Shown: piece after piece, positions 34,174 to 42,653 of the stretch
Layout of the letters: every line of letters starts with the position of its first letter
How positions within the stretch are numbered: position 1 is the first letter of the stretch
Source: Bacteroidia bacterium
GTDB taxonomy: Bacteria; Bacteroidota; Bacteroidia; J057
Direction of reading: 5' to 3'
Assembly: GCA_022760475.1 (NCBI GenBank)
Contig: JALEFZ010000096.1
Location: forward strand, 124,001 to 188,000
Length of the DNA: 64,000 nucleotides
The notes under the pieces: generated by a model
Databases searched by the model: none
Told to the model about the DNA's origin: nothing
The model's input: the letters and a program-made list of their open reading frames with translations, nothing else
Made by a program: the position numbers and the translations under genes

Positions 34174-34725
34174 ATGAAGTATTATTTAATTGCATTAATC
34201 ATCCTTTTAAGTCTGGTTGGATGTAAAGACAAATACTCAAATACAAGTATCCCCGAGTCGAAGGCAAACCCGGTTTTTTGGCAAAAATTTGAGGATGATA
34301 GCATTGGCTACCAGCTAATGTTCAGAGATGGCGGCCTAACTACTTATCCAGAACATAAGGACAGCCTCAAACTAACTCTCATGATAGATAAGTTGGCCTA
34401 CAATGGACAAGAATACGAAGTTGAATTCTATCATGAAGGCTTTTTCAAAAACGAAACCCCGCTCATTAAGGTAAATGATTCTACGGCATTGCATTATGCC
34501 GTTTCAAGAGTTGCGCAATTTGGAAAAAAGGGCTACCTCTATCAATCCTCCATCTTTTTACTTGATGAAAACAAATGGAGGAGACTAGGCAGTCTTTCAT
34601 CCTGGCAAGAATTAAAACTTGGAAAGGTCTCCAACGGGACATCAATTGGATACAGTTTTGCAAAGTATTTCACCAATGAAGGCAAGCAGTACTTTGATTT
34701 TCATGGGCTTGTAAAAATTGAATGA
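34174..34725 (+). CDS. Lipoprotein of unknown function
   Basis: The protein is 183 residues from the ATG at 34174, which places the lipobox LVGC (Cys17) correctly; an upstream ATG at 34135 adds 13 residues. The mature part is rich in beta strands (SIGYQLMFRDGGLTTYP, LTLMIDKLAYNGQEYEVEFY). I do not recognise the family. It is probably an inner- or outer-membrane periplasmic lipoprotein. It lies alone between a gene remnant and the amphi-Trp gene. Confidence 0.7.
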   Translation: MKYYLIALIILLSLVGCKDKYSNTSIPESKANPVFWQKFEDDSIGYQLMFRDGGLTTYPEHKDSLKLTLMIDKLAYNGQEYEVEFYHEGFFKNETPLIKVNDSTALHYAVSRVAQFGKKGYLYQSSIFLLDENKWRRLGSLSSWQELKLGKVSNGTSIGYSFAKYFTNEGKQYFDFHGLVKIE

Positions 34726-34783
34726 TCCTATCTGACTTTTTTTAAATTTCAATTCAAAATTTAACAACAAAAAAATAAAAAGC

Positions 34784-35011
34784 ATGGCAAAAAAAGAGGA
34801 AAGAGACATTGAAAAAAGCTATTCCAAATCTGAATTTGTAGCCAAACTCCGTCGTCTGGCAGCTGCCATTGAAAATGACGACAGCTTCGAAATACAGATC
34901 GCTGGTGAGCGAATCTACGTTCCGAAACGAGCCATTTACAACATCGAACATGAACGTGGTGAGGATGAGGAAGAAATAGAATTTCAGCTTAAGTGGTCGC
35001 TGGTGGATTAA
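34784..35011 (+). CDS. Amphi-Trp domain protein
   Basis: The 75-residue protein matches the short amphi-Trp domain family: an acidic/basic N-terminus, SKSEFVAKLRRLAAAIENDD, the strand pair FEIQIAGERIYVPKRAIYNIEHE and the C-terminal EEEIEFQLKWSL with the conserved tryptophan. The domain's function is unknown; members are common in archaea and some bacteria. It is cytoplasmic. It is immediately followed by the remnant of a beta-lactamase-fold gene. Confidence 0.8.
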   Translation: MAKKEERDIEKSYSKSEFVAKLRRLAAAIENDDSFEIQIAGERIYVPKRAIYNIEHERGEDEEEIEFQLKWSLVD

Positions 35012-35013
35012 GT

Positions 35014-35322
35014 ATCCAAGAGGACTCAGGCAGAGGCTTTACCATCTTAGAGAAATTGGTCGAAGATGTTTCCGCTCGGCCATAGGAAACATACTTTTAA
35101 AATAAATAAGTAGTAAGCTGGGAATGTCAAATAGTTACTTTGATCAAGCACTCCCTCATCGCTCACAGCCAGGGATCAAAGCTATTCCAACATGGAGGAA
35201 AAATGCCTGACAGCCAATTCGTTGCTTTTACTGAGACAGGAAATTCAGTTGTAATTATGACCAATGAGGACAATGGCTACTACCTAATTCCTGAAATTCT
35301 CAGAGGGAAGGAAGATTGCTAG
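35014..35322 (+). pseudogene. Remnant of a fifth beta-lactamase-fold serine hydrolase gene
   Basis: One frame holds two pieces of this family separated by stops. Piece one, 35026-35082, reads SGRGFTILEKLVEDVSARP; this matches the YSGGGYTVLQ.LIE..SG.PF segment after the second active-site motif. Piece two, 35140-35322, includes LFQHGGKMPDSQFVAF then ETGNSVVIMTNEDNGYYLIPEILR, the third-motif region and the strand that follows. The roughly 140 residues normally between them are missing and the N-terminus is gone. The gene has therefore suffered a large internal deletion. Confidence 0.65.
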
Positions 35323-35425
35323 GGATGGAATCTGTTGGTTGAGTAGGTATTTTTTTTTATGCGCGCTTACAGACTTTATTTTTTGTCTGGAAGCATTTAT
35401 TTTCACCTTATATAATCAATTCAAG

Positions 35426-35944
35426 ATGAAAAAATACCTTCCCTTTTTATTTGTATTCCTATTGGTGGCTTGCAATGATGAAAATAGTCATTCTGAAAGT
35501 AAAGAACTTAGCACCGACAAGAATAGTCCGCAAGCTGAAACCCCTGCCAATCCCAAACTCCAAATTGACTCCACTTACAATAAATTCTGGTGCTCTACAC
35601 AAATCCTGAAACGGACATCTGAAAATATAGAAGACCTTGGTGTTTCTTTGGCAGCCCAATTTTTGGCAACATTTAGCAGCAGTTGTAAGGATAATGTTGA
35701 GTATTCGGAATGGGCAAACGAACTGCTTTTTGAACTGATAGCCAAGCACCCTGGCTATCTCCTACAGTTGCTTCACAAAAATAATTCCCTGGATAAGGAA
35801 ACGATCAAACAACAACTGGAAAAGCCTGTCCATGATGGGATTGACCTGGAAATGATCATAAAAAACACAACTGCCGCGGAGGCACCTAAAGAGATTAAGG
35901 ATGAAATCCTTGCTGTGCTGGAAAAGGCTAGGGCAAGGAGCTAG
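35426..35944 (+). CDS. Lipoprotein of unknown function
   Basis: The protein is 172 residues from the ATG at 35426, which puts the lipobox LVAC (Cys15) in place; an earlier in-frame start adds 29 residues. A low-complexity acidic linker (NDENSHSESKELSTDKNSPQ) is followed by an all-helical region of about 130 residues with four or five helices (LGVSLAAQFLATFSSSC, EWANELLFELIAKHPGYLLQLL). The family is not recognised. It is probably a membrane-anchored periplasmic protein. Confidence 0.7.
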   Translation: MKKYLPFLFVFLLVACNDENSHSESKELSTDKNSPQAETPANPKLQIDSTYNKFWCSTQILKRTSENIEDLGVSLAAQFLATFSSSCKDNVEYSEWANELLFELIAKHPGYLLQLLHKNNSLDKETIKQQLEKPVHDGIDLEMIIKNTTAAEAPKEIKDEILAVLEKARARS

Positions 35945-36131
35945 TCCATACACTAATTGTTCACGTTTTAAAACTTGTATCTCACCCCCCCGTACGTCTT
36001 AATATATGGATGTCTCGGACCATCCCCCTATAGGAAAGGACTACACCATCATTCATTACTCCGCTATGAAACCAGGCAATATTGGCCTGCTTCGTTTCCT
36101 ATATTCACACGAAAGACACACGCACACCATT

Positions 36132-36743
36132 ATGCTCAATTGGCTAAAAAGTTTAAACCGTAAAAATCCTGCCCCTCGAATCCAGGAAGATTCAGAGCCT
36201 ACCCAAAAAGTCCGAAAACCTGAAGAGGTTGGAGAAAGAATTCTCGCTCTTCTGGCCGTTTTGGGAAAGGTATTTAAAGAAAAAGACTCCACTTTTTGGG
36301 CATGGTATGATAGAAACTCCATAGAGAACATCCTATCTGAAGAAGAAAAAGCATTTATCCATACTGATAAGCCGAAGAAAAAAGAGTTGATTAATTTTAG
36401 TTGGAGGATGGAGGCCTTGGTCTCTCTTCTATGGGGGGTAAAATTGATCGAAGAGTTCCCACCTCTGAATGAGGAAATTGATGTGTATTCCCTTGAGGCT
36501 GTATTGAAAATCATCAATGATCCGTTGGGCTTTATGGCTACTGTTTCATTGAGGTCGGATGCAGAACTACAGGACAAAGAGATGGACTTGTACAACTATC
36601 ACTGGCAAGTCAGAGACGCCCAGATTTTCGGAAAAAGGATGCCTGCGGAGCTAAACCCAAGCGTGGTCTATGAAAGAAGATACGGACTAAGTTGGCTGGT
36701 AGGTTGGGGAGAAGATTGGGATGAAGTTCCCACAGATACTTAA
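36132..36743 (+). CDS. DUF4272-family protein
   Basis: The protein is 203 residues from the ATG at 36132. Earlier in-frame ATGs at 36006 and 36066 would add 42 and 22 residues that do not look like the family. DUF4272 landmarks are RRPEEV-like RKPEEVGERILALLAV, the SWRMEALVSLLWGVKLIEEFP block and the DLYNYHWQVRDAQIFGK block ending in RYGLSWLVGW. Cytoplasmic; function unknown for the family. A copy of the MITE-like repeat begins 5 bp after its stop. Confidence 0.8.
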   Translation: MLNWLKSLNRKNPAPRIQEDSEPTQKVRKPEEVGERILALLAVLGKVFKEKDSTFWAWYDRNSIENILSEEEKAFIHTDKPKKKELINFSWRMEALVSLLWGVKLIEEFPPLNEEIDVYSLEAVLKIINDPLGFMATVSLRSDAELQDKEMDLYNYHWQVRDAQIFGKRMPAELNPSVVYERRYGLSWLVGWGEDWDEVPTDT

Positions 36744-36748
36744 TTTGG

Positions 36749-36871
36749 CTCAAGCTGGTAGTACTGGGGAGGACATGTCCCGCTCAAGAGGGCATGTCCC
36801 ATCCGAAATGACAGTTGGGCCAGGATCGAAATGGCATTTACCCTTTGGGTGCCTTAAACTGGCAATCTGAA
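36749..36871. repeat. MITE-like intergenic repeat, copy 2 (internally deleted)
   Basis: This 123-bp segment begins CTCAAGCTGG and ends GGCAATCTGAA. The right half matches copies 1 and 3 closely (GAAATGACAGTTGGGC..., then GCATTTACCCTTTGGGTGCCTTAAACTGGCAA). The left half, with the TTGTGCT..ATGCTTT block, is missing. It lies between the DUF4272 and Crp-type genes, overlapping the false 5' extension of the latter. Confidence 0.55.
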
Positions 36872-36973
36872 TCAATTATCAGCGCTATTCTCCCTGGCGA
36901 CAAGGTAAAGTTGGCCATAAGCCATTGCTCCCTCCCCCCTACTTACGGTATATTGGAGTCCAATAGAGTATTT

Positions 36974-37537
36974 ATGAGAGATTACCTACAGTCCTACAAC
37001 TTATTAAGCAAGGAAGATATAGACAGCATTGAGGAACAAGTGGTTCTCAAGCGTATCCCAAAAGGCGAATTTTTTATCCAGGAAGGAAGTATTTCCAAAG
37101 AGGTAGCCTTTATCAAATCAGGCTTTTTCAGGTCATATTATCACAACTCCAGGTCTGAAGAAATTACCTATTGCTTTACCTTTGCCAATGCATTTCTATC
37201 GGCTTACTCCTCCTATCTGACCCAAGCGCCTACTTCCGAAAATATCCAGGCCATGGTGGACGTAGAAATGTTCTGTATTTCCAGAGAGGAAATCCTTCGC
37301 TTGGAAGAAAGTAACCCCAACTGGCTCAAACTACTGAAAGTAATAGCGGAGCAAGAATATGTAAAAATGGAGAAGAGAATTTTCCTCCTCCAAAAAGAAT
37401 CCGCTGAAATGCGGTACCAGGATTTGATGATCAACCATCCTGAGTATTTGCAACATATTCCCTTGAATTACCTTTCCTCTTACCTGGGAATTACCCAAAG
37501 ACATCTCAGCAGGATAAGAAAGTCATTTCAGAATTAG
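36974..37537 (+). CDS. Crp/Fnr-family transcriptional regulator
   Basis: The protein is 187 residues from the ATG at 36974; a longer open frame from 36815 runs through the repeat element and is rejected. A cyclic-nucleotide-binding-type domain (KGEFFIQEGSISKEVAFIKSGFFRSYY...) is followed by a short C-terminal HTH (NYLSSYLGITQRHLSRIRK). This is the small Bacteroidota form in which the DNA-binding domain is only about 40 residues. An NAD(P)H oxidoreductase gene follows 56 nt downstream and is the likely target. Confidence 0.9.
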   Translation: MRDYLQSYNLLSKEDIDSIEEQVVLKRIPKGEFFIQEGSISKEVAFIKSGFFRSYYHNSRSEEITYCFTFANAFLSAYSSYLTQAPTSENIQAMVDVEMFCISREEILRLEESNPNWLKLLKVIAEQEYVKMEKRIFLLQKESAEMRYQDLMINHPEYLQHIPLNYLSSYLGITQRHLSRIRKSFQN

Positions 37538-37593
37538 ACAAATGTCCTTCCGTTCGGGTCATGGATCTTCTTCTTTTGAGTTAAAAGCAAAAG

Positions 37594-38172
37594 ATGAAAA
37601 AGATATTGATCATAAATGGACATCCGGACACCGTAAGTTTCAATTACGCGCTTTCAGAAGCATACCGCCAGGGTGCTGAATCTTCAGGAGCTGGCATTTC
37701 CCAGATAAATATTGCAGAACTGGATTTTGATCCCAACCTCAAAAATGGATATCGCCAAAGGATGGACTTGGAAAAAGATCTGCTTGAGGCCATCGAAAAA
37801 ATAAAAGCTGCAGAGCACCTGGTATGGGTTTTTCCCATGTGGTGGTATGGCTTACCTGCGCTTATGAAGGGCTTCATCGACCGCACATTCTTGCCTGGAA
37901 TTACCTTTGCATACCAAGAGGGTAAGCCCTTACCCAAAAAATTATTGGCAGGCAAAACAGCCAGAATTATCGTAACCGCCGATACCCCCGCTTGGTACAG
38001 CTCCCTCTTCATGAGAAATCCAGCTATCAACCAACTCAAAAGGGGAATCCTACAATTCTGTGGAATCAAGCCAGTAAAACTAACTTACCTTGCTATGTTA
38101 CGCGGATCAAGTCCTGAGGTCCGCAACAGATGGTTGGCACAAATCCATGAGCTTGGTAGGAAGTTGCGTTAG
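37594..38172 (+). CDS. NAD(P)H-dependent oxidoreductase, flavodoxin-like fold
   Basis: The 192-residue flavoprotein is of the KefF/MdaB/NQO1-like family. The N-terminal FMN/FAD-binding loop is INGHPDTVSFNYALSEAY, and LVWVFPMWWYGLPALMKGFIDRTFLPGITF is the family's signature segment. Expected activity is two-electron reduction of quinones or nitro compounds using NAD(P)H in the cytoplasm. The Crp-type gene upstream on the same strand is its probable regulator. It is convergent with the Dabb lipoprotein gene. Confidence 0.92.
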   Translation: MKKILIINGHPDTVSFNYALSEAYRQGAESSGAGISQINIAELDFDPNLKNGYRQRMDLEKDLLEAIEKIKAAEHLVWVFPMWWYGLPALMKGFIDRTFLPGITFAYQEGKPLPKKLLAGKTARIIVTADTPAWYSSLFMRNPAINQLKRGILQFCGIKPVKLTYLAMLRGSSPEVRNRWLAQIHELGRKLR

Positions 38173-38209
38173 AAAAAATGGAGTTGGAAAAACTGGCTTT
38201 AAAGGTAGA

Positions 38210-38659
38210 TCAAGGCTTTTCCTGAGTCCAATAATCCACTACAAATACTTTCTCCAGATGTGGCTGAAGTCTTTTGACAAACGCCTGATGCTGTGGATGT
38301 GGGGTATATACCGAATCCCGGTCCTCTTCTGAAGCGAAGCTTAGCAGGTAACAATGGGTAAATCCCTGGTGGAAATTCTCTGGACTGTCATTGATGCCCC
38401 ATTCAAAATCTTTGATGACAGGAATCGCTTCCGGCAAGGCATTAAAAGCCTGGTTTAATTGATCCACATCTGCTTTACTTGCCTCATCTTTGAATTTGAA
38501 CAAAACAACATGACGCAGTAATTTCTCTTTCTTTTCTTCCATTGAAGTTTCAGTTTTTTCTTCTGCCTCTTTTGCTGTCGCTTCCTTACTGTTGCAGGAA
38601 AAGGAAAACAACCCCAAAAGGATAAATAGGCTAATAATTAGGTATTTGGATATAGACAT
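38210..38659 (-). CDS. Dabb (stress-responsive alpha/beta barrel) domain lipoprotein
   Basis: The protein is 149 residues from the ATG at 38659, which gives an SPII signal with lipobox SFSC; a longer frame adds 34 residues that overlap the SDR gene. After an acidic linker, the Dabb domain (LLRHVVLFKFKDEASKADVDQLNQAF ... YLLSFASEEDRDSVYTPHPQHQAFV) covers the last 100 residues. Dabb domains form dimeric ferredoxin-like barrels. It is the last gene of the operon dioxygenase-SDR-Dabb, 25 nt after the SDR gene. Confidence 0.88.
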   Translation of the reverse strand: MSISKYLIISLFILLGLFSFSCNSKEATAKEAEEKTETSMEEKKEKLLRHVVLFKFKDEASKADVDQLNQAFNALPEAIPVIKDFEWGINDSPENFHQGFTHCYLLSFASEEDRDSVYTPHPQHQAFVKRLQPHLEKVFVVDYWTQEKP

Positions 38660-38684
38660 TTCATTGAAAATTAACACATTAAAA

Positions 38685-39479
38685 CTAAAGTATTCCTCCC
38701 ATGCTGCCACCATCCAGTTTGATAGCCGCACCATTGGTAGCCGCTGCCAGAGGGCTTGCAAGGTATACTATCGTATGAGCCACTTCTTTGACACTTGTGA
38801 AGCGTTGCAGAAGAGAAGACGGTCGTTGTTCCCTAAAAAATTCCTGTTCAACTTCCCTGACAGACTTTTTTTGCTGGCCGGCAAGTTCCTTAAGGAAAAT
38901 CTCAGCCCCTTCGGTCATAGTCGAACCTGGCAATACCGTATTCACCGTTACAGCGGTAGCTCTAGTCAACTGGGCAAGTCCTCTTGAAACAGCTAGCATG
39001 GCTGCTTTCGTACTGCTATAAGCAATAAGATCCGCAGGAACCAGCGTGGCACATTCACTGGAAACGAAAATGACCCGCCCCCAATTTCTTTCTATCATCC
39101 TGGGTAAGAAATGCCTAGAAAGACGAAGCCCGCTCATGAGATTAACCTCAATCTGAGCCCTCCAATCCTCGTCCCCAGTCTCCCAAAATGACTGACTGCG
39201 ATAAATCCCCACATTATTGATGAGGATATCCACTGCTGACAATTGTCGACAAAGGTATTCAACTTCAGTTGAGCTTGAGAAATCACAGGCGACACCTTGA
39301 ATTTTTTCGGAAGGATAAGATTCTCGAAGTCGGTCAATGGCTTTTTTAAGAGATTCTTCACTCCTGCCATTAATGATTACAGAAGCCCCTTCTGCCAGAA
39401 ATGCTTCTGCAACAGCAAAGCCAATCCCCGAGGTGGAACCACTGATCAACACAGATTTATTTTGTAGTTGTAAATCCAT
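38685..39479 (-). CDS. Short-chain dehydrogenase/reductase
   Basis: The 264-residue classical SDR has TGxxxGIG as SGSTSGIGFAVAE (residues 14-26), NNVG in place of NNAG, the catalytic serine in VSSECATL and YxxxK in YSSTKAA. It is the middle gene of a minus-strand operon, 6 nt after the phytanoyl-CoA dioxygenase-like gene. The pairing suggests that it oxidises or reduces the product of that hydroxylase. The AraC gene divergent from the operon is its likely regulator. Confidence 0.93.
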   Translation of the reverse strand: MDLQLQNKSVLISGSTSGIGFAVAEAFLAEGASVIINGRSEESLKKAIDRLRESYPSEKIQGVACDFSSSTEVEYLCRQLSAVDILINNVGIYRSQSFWETGDEDWRAQIEVNLMSGLRLSRHFLPRMIERNWGRVIFVSSECATLVPADLIAYSSTKAAMLAVSRGLAQLTRATAVTVNTVLPGSTMTEGAEIFLKELAGQQKKSVREVEQEFFREQRPSSLLQRFTSVKEVAHTIVYLASPLAAATNGAAIKLDGGSMGGIL

Positions 39480-39485
39480 GTCAGG

Positions 39486-40457
39486 CTACCATTTCCTCAA
39501 GCCCAGGAGCTTTTCACCAAGTTCAGTCAACTCTGCCTGTTCATACTTTATTTGTTCCCAATTTCTGGGATCTCCCGGGAAGGCATAGCCTTGGGGAGCC
39601 ACACGATTTCTCCACGAATTGATTCGCCATTCCTTCAATTCCTCATTCTCTTCCTGCGCTGGCATCATAGATACATATTGGGCAATGCGTACACCATCCT
39701 CAGAGAGGTTTGGGCGAATGCCATGAGGCTCTGAACTATTAAAAATAAGCAGGTCGCCTGCCTCCATGGGCACTTTCACGATCTTGTCTTCCAGGCCTTC
39801 TATGTTGGGCTGAAAGCGATTGCGGTCTTCAGGCTGGGTCAGCTTCCAGCTGTCATAATTCTTGAATAGCCAAGGAATGCACTGAAAGCCTCCCATGTTT
39901 TCATCCGTCTGATCGGCCAGCGCGAGTACCCCCTGGACATTCTGTGGCTTGGTTTCGGGATCATAATCCCAATGGATGAATCCTTTGTATTCATAGCCTG
40001 GCCTGATGGGAAAATTCAGGTTCGCCCGATCTATGGTAACCCATAATTTCTCTGTCCCCCAGACATCTACAAAGGCATCGTACAGCTTCTTGCTTTGACG
40101 ATTGTTCCAAAGGTGCTGGTTGTTGTAGACCTCCACCATGCCTGTGCCTGCCAGCTCCTTCATCTTCATTTCTGCCCTTGGAGCGGTGTACCAGGTGGAT
40201 TTGTCGTCGGGGTCCTTTTCTTCAAACTCCCAAAGAAAAGCTGCTGTATCCATGGCCTGTTTACGCGGAACAACGTTTTTGACCACAACGTATCCATTTT
40301 CTTTCCAAAAATTCCACTGCTCCAGGCTTAAGACCCTCAAGCTTTTTGCTGTCGCCTCTGTTCGAAGTTTAACCTTGCTACTTTTTGCTGTAGATGGGTT
40401 TCCTGGAATGTCTTTGTGCTGATTATCAGGTATCATTCTTGGGTCGATATTATTCAT
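39486..40457 (-). CDS. Phytanoyl-CoA dioxygenase (PhyH)-family Fe(II)/2-oxoglutarate oxygenase
   Basis: The 323-residue protein contains the PhyH signature: the HxD pair in FIHWDYD (H162, D164), the distal histidine in SSEPHGIRPNLS (H245) and the 2-oxoglutarate-binding arginine about 12 residues later (R257). An N-terminal extension of about 40 residues is Lys/Thr-rich and probably disordered. The expected reaction is hydroxylation of an unactivated carbon in an unknown small molecule. It is the first gene of an operon with an SDR and a Dabb lipoprotein, divergent from an AraC gene 142 bp away. Confidence 0.9.
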   Translation of the reverse strand: MNNIDPRMIPDNQHKDIPGNPSTAKSSKVKLRTEATAKSLRVLSLEQWNFWKENGYVVVKNVVPRKQAMDTAAFLWEFEEKDPDDKSTWYTAPRAEMKMKELAGTGMVEVYNNQHLWNNRQSKKLYDAFVDVWGTEKLWVTIDRANLNFPIRPGYEYKGFIHWDYDPETKPQNVQGVLALADQTDENMGGFQCIPWLFKNYDSWKLTQPEDRNRFQPNIEGLEDKIVKVPMEAGDLLIFNSSEPHGIRPNLSEDGVRIAQYVSMMPAQEENEELKEWRINSWRNRVAPQGYAFPGDPRNWEQIKYEQAELTELGEKLLGLRKW

Positions 40458-40599
40458 TGTTAGGTGGTTATTGATTTAGAATTAGCATAAAGTTCCGTGC
40501 TTTTTCTTATAAAAAATTTCATATCATTAGCAGAAACTTGTACTATATTGACCTCATCATCAAATTTTACCATCCGAATCATCAATTCGAGTAAAAAAA

Positions 40600-41439
40600 A
40601 TGAAGATCCAGCTTGAAAGTATCGTCAGCCAGGAAAGGTCATTTAGCATGATGTTCAACCCAAGGCTGAGCGATCTTTTCTTTTGGCACTTCCATCCTGA
40701 ATATGAGTTGGTGTATATAGAAGGGTCAACAGGGACAAGGCGTGTAGGTGAGCATACATCTACCTATGTAGGCAGCGATTTGGTATTGATAGGCAGCAAT
40801 ATACCTCATTTGAATTTCGACTATGGGGTAAGTACTGATTACAGGAAGGTTGTGGTGCATTTGAAGAAGGAATTTGTAGAAAAGCATTTTTACAATACAC
40901 CTGAACTGGATCTGATTGTCAAGCTATTTGAGCGGTCAAGGCATGGGCTTGCATTCAACGGTAGCATAAAAAAACGCCTGGGGAAAAGCCTTTTTGGCCT
41001 GGAAAAGCTGAACCCCTTCCAGCAGTACCTACAATTGTTGGAAATTCTTCAGCTACTTTCCACGCAGGAAGATATTGAACTGTTGCATGAACAAGCTTAC
41101 CAAAATACCTTTAGCCAGCGGGAACAAGGCAGACTCAGGGAAATTTACGCTTATGTCGATAAGCACTACCATCAAAAAATAGCCCTAGGAGAAGTGGCTA
41201 GAATGAGCAACATGAGTAAGGAGGCCTTTTGCAGGTATTTCAAAAAAGTCAGCAATTATACCTTCATTGAATTCTTGAATCGCTATCGAATAAGTCAATC
41301 AAAACGTATCTTGATGTCGGGCAAGAGTGTAAGTGATGCTTGCTATCAGACAGGTTTTGAAAGCCTTTCCTACTTCAATCGAATCTTTAAAAAGATCTGT
41401 CATGAGAATCCAAGGGATTTTCGAAAAAGGTATTTGTAG
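40600..41439 (+). CDS. AraC-family transcriptional regulator with cupin sensor domain
   Basis: The 279-residue regulator has an N-terminal cupin (residues 20-90, FFWHFHPEYELVYIEGSTGTRRVG ... GSDLVLIGSNIPHLNFDYG) of the kind that senses sugars or small ligands. A C-terminal HTH pair follows (KIALGEVARMSNMSKEAFCRYFKKVSNYT and SVSDACYQTGFESLSYFNRIFKK). It is divergent from the dioxygenase-SDR-Dabb operon and most likely regulates it. The Crp-type gene starts 31 nt downstream on the same strand. Confidence 0.93.
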   Translation: MKIQLESIVSQERSFSMMFNPRLSDLFFWHFHPEYELVYIEGSTGTRRVGEHTSTYVGSDLVLIGSNIPHLNFDYGVSTDYRKVVVHLKKEFVEKHFYNTPELDLIVKLFERSRHGLAFNGSIKKRLGKSLFGLEKLNPFQQYLQLLEILQLLSTQEDIELLHEQAYQNTFSQREQGRLREIYAYVDKHYHQKIALGEVARMSNMSKEAFCRYFKKVSNYTFIEFLNRYRISQSKRILMSGKSVSDACYQTGFESLSYFNRIFKKICHENPRDFRKRYL

Positions 41440-41470
41440 GGCTTCTGAGATATTTTTTTAAGAAAATAAA

Positions 41471-42046
41471 ATGATGCACATACTTGTAGAGTTGATGTCA
41501 GAATTGACTCCCTTGAGTGAGGAAGAAAAGCTGGAGATTGAGCAGAGCTTTCCGATCAGGGAATTTGAAAAGGATAGTTTTTTGCTGAGGGAAGGACAGG
41601 TCGCGCGCGCAGCTTATTATGTCATCGAGGGATGTATTCGAGAGTACGAAATCATTGACGGGGAAGAAAAAACAACTGCCTTTTATACCGAAAAACAATC
41701 GGCTGTCAACTTCAACAGTCTTGCGAATAAGGTGCCGTCGAGGAAATTTTTTGTATGCAATGAATCAACTAGGCTGGCAGTATTGGATTCAGAAAAGGAG
41801 CAGGAACTTTACAAGAAATACCCACGTTTTGAGAGTTTTTGCCGGACGGGTATGGAAAAAATGTTGGGAGAAAAACAAGCCCAATTGGGTGAGTACATAT
41901 CCCTAAAACCAGAGCAACGCTACCTGAAATTACAGGCTGAAAGACCAGAACTGATCAATCGTGTCCCACAATATCAGATAGCGAGCTATATAGGCATCAA
42001 ACCGGAGACCCTAAGCAGGATTCGCAAGCGGTTGGTTAAAAATTAA
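41471..42046 (+). CDS. Crp/Fnr-family transcriptional regulator
   Basis: The 191-residue protein has a cyclic-nucleotide-binding-type domain (EKDSFLLREGQVARAAYYVIEGCIREYEI...) and a short HTH at the C-terminus (QYQIASYIGIKPETLSRIRKRL). The start could also be at the second or third in-frame ATG (41474, 41495). The gene follows an AraC gene closely. Its last 11 bp overlap the 3' end of the convergent outer membrane protein gene. Confidence 0.9.
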   Translation: MMHILVELMSELTPLSEEEKLEIEQSFPIREFEKDSFLLREGQVARAAYYVIEGCIREYEIIDGEEKTTAFYTEKQSAVNFNSLANKVPSRKFFVCNESTRLAVLDSEKEQELYKKYPRFESFCRTGMEKMLGEKQAQLGEYISLKPEQRYLKLQAERPELINRVPQYQIASYIGIKPETLSRIRKRLVKN

Positions 42047-42644
42047 AGCCAAAATGTAAGCCCGGTTCTCCCAGGAAGTAATTCCCAAATCTATCCTCTT
42101 GGAGCTGAAATGATTCGGGCATATTGGTTTGTATGGGAAAAAAGGTAAGAGCGATGGATGGTTCCAGGAAAATGCGATTTTTCAGGAACCGAAATTGATA
42201 GCCAAAGCGCAAAGTATTGAAGAGCTGGAAGCCACTTTGGATTTTGTTCCCGGATTCATCCAAATAATTCTGCCTCAAGGCTGTGGAGTGGATTTGGCCA
42301 TAAACCCTTTTCCAAATAAAACGCTTGTAGGTCAGTCCTGCCCCTAAGGAACGAACCTTGCCAGGATAATCTGACTCAGGATTTTCAAAATCTGGTCCAT
42401 ATTGTCTACCTAGTGGCCCTTTGTAAGTCCATGTAATGGCTTCAACCGTTACCACATCTCTTGGGGTGAAGCGATAGCCGAAATTCAATTGGTAGTATGA
42501 GGGCGGCTCAGGAGTAAAATTGGCCAACATGAATAGGGTTGACCCTACAAAATACCTGTATTGCAGGCTGTCGTCTTGCTGGGCGTGGATTGGTGATGTG
42601 CCAATCAAAAGCAATGCTGCGAAAATCAATAAAATCTGTTTCAT
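42036..42644 (-). CDS. Probable outer membrane beta-barrel protein
   Basis: The 202-residue protein has a signal peptide ending IHAQ. Alternating hydrophobic strands (YYQLNFGYRFTPRDVVTVEAIT, VRSLGAGLTYKRFIWKRVYGQIH) and a C-terminal LHFGFNF, with aromatic final residue, mark an outer membrane barrel. The family is not assigned. Its 3' end overlaps the convergent Crp-type gene by 11 bp, and a 9-bp inverted repeat sits 10 bp before its start codon. Confidence 0.75.
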   Translation of the reverse strand: MKQILLIFAALLLIGTSPIHAQQDDSLQYRYFVGSTLFMLANFTPEPPSYYQLNFGYRFTPRDVVTVEAITWTYKGPLGRQYGPDFENPESDYPGKVRSLGAGLTYKRFIWKRVYGQIHSTALRQNYLDESGNKIQSGFQLFNTLRFGYQFRFLKNRIFLEPSIALTFFPIQTNMPESFQLQEDRFGNYFLGEPGLHFGFNF

Positions 42645-42653
42645 AGTTTTTAA

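Noticed and set aside
36815..36973. 5' extension of the Crp-type gene (53 extra residues)
   Set aside because: The sequence belongs to the repeat element; the encoded residues are unlike Crp N-termini and match the translation of the other repeat copies.
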